DNA from: Clostridiales bacterium
Lineage (GTDB): Bacteria > Bacillota > Clostridia > Christensenellales > Aristaeellaceae
Direction of reading: 5' to 3'
DNA length: 7,610 nucleotides
Assembly (NCBI GenBank): GCA_012513735.1
Contig: JAAZBR010000068.1
Coordinates: 1-7,610, forward strand
The notes beneath the pieces were generated by a model, which saw nothing but the letters and a program-made list of their open reading frames with translations, was not told the DNA's origin and made no database searches. The position numbers and the translations under genes are program-made. Shown piece after piece: positions 5,880 to 7,610 of this stretch. Every line of letters starts with the position of its first letter. Position 1 is the first letter of the stretch.

Positions 5880-7251
5880 CTTCGGCTCTACATATACCAA
5901 GCTAACCGCTGTTGACTGTGATGTGCCGTGCATCCTGGGCCGGGCACAGGCGGCAACAACTGTTACAACAGATATATCCGAAGGGCTTGAAAACGCCCTG
6001 GACCTGTTAGCCGCCCAGACAGGCGGTATTGAGTATTCTGTGCGCCTTGCTTGCTCCAGCGCGGCGGGCGGGCTGCGCATGGTGGCTTGCGGCCTGGTGC
6101 CGGAGTTGACGGCCAAAGCGGCCCAGTACGCCGCCTTTGGCGCGGGTGCCAAGGTCATCAAAACCTTTGCCTATGAGTTGACGGCCGAGGATGCCCGGGA
6201 GATCGCTGGGATCGCGCCCGACATTCTATTGCTGGTGGGCGGCACTGATGGCGGCAACAGCGAGGTGGTGCGAAAAAACGCAGCTGTTATTGCTGCTATA
6301 CCGGGCAGCTTCCCGGTGGTCTACGCGGGTAACCGCACCGCCAAGGCTGAGTGTATGGATGTACTGTCGGCCTCCTCGCATCCGGCCTATGCGGCGCCCA
6401 ATGTGATGCCCAGCTTTGGCAAGCTGGATGTAGCACCCGCTCAGCAAATCATCAGGGATATTTTTTTGAAGCGGATTGTGCTTGCAAAAGGCCTCAGCCG
6501 CTTTCAAGGGGTGCTGGATGGGATCCTGATGCCGACACCCTCTGCGGTGCTGCGCGCTCTGACCTTGCTCAGCGAAGGGTTGCCGGGAAAACCCGGCATT
6601 GGAGAATTGGTGGCTGTGGATCTGGGCGGCGCCACTACCGACGTGTACTCCATTGCTTCCGGGTTGCCCAATGATTCCTCCACCATGCTGCGCGGTTTAC
6701 GGGAGCCCTATGTGAAGCGCACTGTGGAAGGCGACATTGGCATGCGCTACGGAGCGCTGGGTGTGTTGGAGGAGGCTGGCATGGCGGAGCTATGTGCCGT
6801 CAGCGGTCTGGCAGCAGAGAAGGTGGAAACGCTGCTGCATGCCCTGAGACAGAATCCGTCGCATCTGCCCCAGAATCCGGACGAAGAGGCCCTTGACTTC
6901 GCACTGGCTACTTTGGCGATCCGCGCCGGGCTGCTGCGCCATGCCGGCACTGTAGAACAGGTGTATACTCTGGTGGGTGCCGTATACCAGCAGGTGGGCA
7001 AGGACCTGCGCAATGTGCAGCGCGTGCTGCTGACCGGCGGCGCCCTTACCAGCCGCAGCGATTGCGACGGGGTGATGTGCCGGGCTGTGGCAGTGCAGGA
7101 TCCCTCGGTGTTGATTCCACGCGCATTTACAGTCACCGTGGACAGGGACTATATTTTATCTGCTATGGGATTGCTGGCCGACATGGAACCCGACGCGGCC
7201 TTTGCGTTACTTTATCATCACTTCGGAAAGGAAGAACACCATGGAACTTAG
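5857..7251 (+). CDS. glmL: Glutamate mutase-associated ATPase GlmL (MutL), probable reactivating factor
   Basis: This 464-residue protein is encoded between the two glutamate mutase subunits, as in glutamate-fermenting clostridia. It belongs to the ASKHA (actin/Hsp70/sugar kinase) ATPase fold. The phosphate-1 loop is DFGSTYTK (8-15), the phosphate-2 loop is [14 protein letters not shown] (252-265), and an adenosine-type motif LLTGGALT lies at 391-398. A further conserved segment is [11 protein letters not shown] (124-134). It is thought to exchange or release damaged cobalamin from the mutase at the cost of ATP; that role is inferred from family and gene order rather than firmly proven. It is not the DNA mismatch-repair MutL, with which it shares only an old name. 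It overlaps glmS by 23 nt and glmE by 11 nt, so all three are probably translated in a coupled way. The length matches the family and no key residue appears missing. Confidence 0.94.
   Translation: MRPILLIDFGSTYTKLTAVDCDVPCILGRAQAATTVTTDISEGLENALDLLAAQTGGIEYSVRLACSSAAGGLRMVACGLVPELTAKAAQYAAFGAGAKVIKTFAYELTAEDAREIAGIAPDILLLVGGTDGGNSEVVRKNAAVIAAIPGSFPVVYAGNRTAKAECMDVLSASSHPAYAAPNVMPSFGKLDVAPAQQIIRDIFLKRIVLAKGLSRFQGVLDGILMPTPSAVLRALTLLSEGLPGKPGIGELVAVDLGGATTDVYSIASGLPNDSSTMLRGLREPYVKRTVEGDIGMRYGALGVLEEAGMAELCAVSGLAAEKVETLLHALRQNPSHLPQNPDEEALDFALATLAIRAGLLRHAGTVEQVYTLVGAVYQQVGKDLRNVQRVLLTGGALTSRSDCDGVMCRAVAVQDPSVLIPRAFTVTVDRDYILSAMGLLADMEPDAAFALLYHHFGKEEHHGT
7228..7232 (+). promoter_or_regulatory. 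glmE Shine-Dalgarno site
   Basis: AAGGA at 7228-7232 sits 8 nt before the glmE ATG at 7241, inside the last codons of glmL. Confidence 0.55.
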
Positions 7252-7610
7252 GAACAGGAAGTGGCCTGAAGAGCTGTTTCTTGCAGAGCGCGAGCCTGTG
7301 CTCAACACCTGGCCAACGGGCAAGGAGGTGGATTTGGAGGATGCCATCGCCTACCAGCGGACCATCCCGCTGAAACGGCGGTTTGTCACCAAATTGGATC
7401 AGGCGCTGGATCAAGGTCAGACGCTGATACAGCCCCGTGCAGGTGTCCCGCTGATCAATGATCACATCGCGCTGCTGAAACACCTGGAAACAGAAGGGGA
7501 AGCGGACCTGCTGCCCAGCACCATCGACAGCTATACCCGGCTGAACCGCTATGAGGACGCGGAGCACGGCATCCGGGAAAGCATGGCCACCGGCAAGGCC
7601 ATGCTCAACG
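7241..7610 (+). CDS. glmE: Glutamate mutase (methylaspartate mutase) E subunit, N-terminal part
   Basis: The gene starts at ATG 7241 and runs off the window after 123 codons, about a quarter of the usual length of roughly 480 residues. GlmE is the TIM-barrel component that binds glutamate and, with GlmS, encloses adenosylcobalamin. The opening matches clostridial GlmE well: [12 protein letters not shown] (2-13), NTWPTGKEVDLEDA (22-35), QPRAGVPL (64-71) and LPSTIDSYTRLNRY (91-104). Counting from this start, the Arg of QPRAG is residue 66 and that of YTRLNRY is residue 100. Those are the numbers of two of the three arginines (66, 100, 149) that hold the substrate carboxylates in the Clostridium cochlearium enzyme, which supports both the start and an active enzyme. 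The third lies beyond the window. It overlaps glmL by 11 nt. Confidence 0.95.
   Translation, partial: MELRNRKWPEELFLAEREPVLNTWPTGKEVDLEDAIAYQRTIPLKRRFVTKLDQALDQGQTLIQPRAGVPLINDHIALLKHLETEGEADLLPSTIDSYTRLNRYEDAEHGIRESMATGKAMLN

Overview
This is an ordinary bacterial chromosomal segment that is almost entirely coding. It looks like a G+C-rich anaerobic Firmicute of the Clostridia type. The reasons are strong AGGAGG-like ribosome binding sites, a textbook sigma-A promoter, a RecD2-type helicase, a ComFC competence-type phosphoribosyltransferase, and a B12-dependent glutamate mutase operon in the order known from glutamate-fermenting clostridia. The lineage is inferred from gene content and style only; no marker gene fixes the genus.

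Layout. Positions 1-479 (+) hold the C-terminal part of a beta-lactamase-fold serine hydrolase. It overlaps recX (472-1143, +) by 8 nt. A three-gene minus-strand operon runs towards recX: a GT4 glycosyltransferase (5255 to 4068), recD2 (4075 to 1835) and comFC (1838 to 1080). Its stops and starts overlap by 8 nt and 4 nt, so translation is probably coupled. The end of comFC runs 64 nt into recX on the opposite strand, so the convergent units have no space for a terminator between them.

The only real non-coding stretch is the 177-bp divergent intergenic region at 5256-5432. It carries a near-consensus promoter pointing right (TTGACA-N17-TATGAT), a plausible promoter pointing left (TTGCAG-N17-TATACT), and an 18-bp imperfect palindrome covering the rightward -35 box.

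The rightward operon is glmS (5433-5879), glmL (5857-7251) and the start of glmE (7241 to the window edge). GlmS (B12-binding) and GlmE (catalytic barrel) form glutamate mutase, which converts L-glutamate to (2S,3S)-3-methylaspartate, the first step of the methylaspartate route of glutamate fermentation. GlmL is the associated ASKHA ATPase, thought to act in reactivation. The left half contains DNA repair and recombination functions (RecX, RecD2, ComFC) mixed with envelope-type enzymes (serine hydrolase, glycosyltransferase).

I found no mobile element, CRISPR array, tRNA, rRNA or riboswitch, and no clear sign of a previously undescribed system. The most useful leads are the putative operator over the glm promoter, the antisense recX/comFC overlap, and the coupled glycosyltransferase-helicase-ComFC operon.
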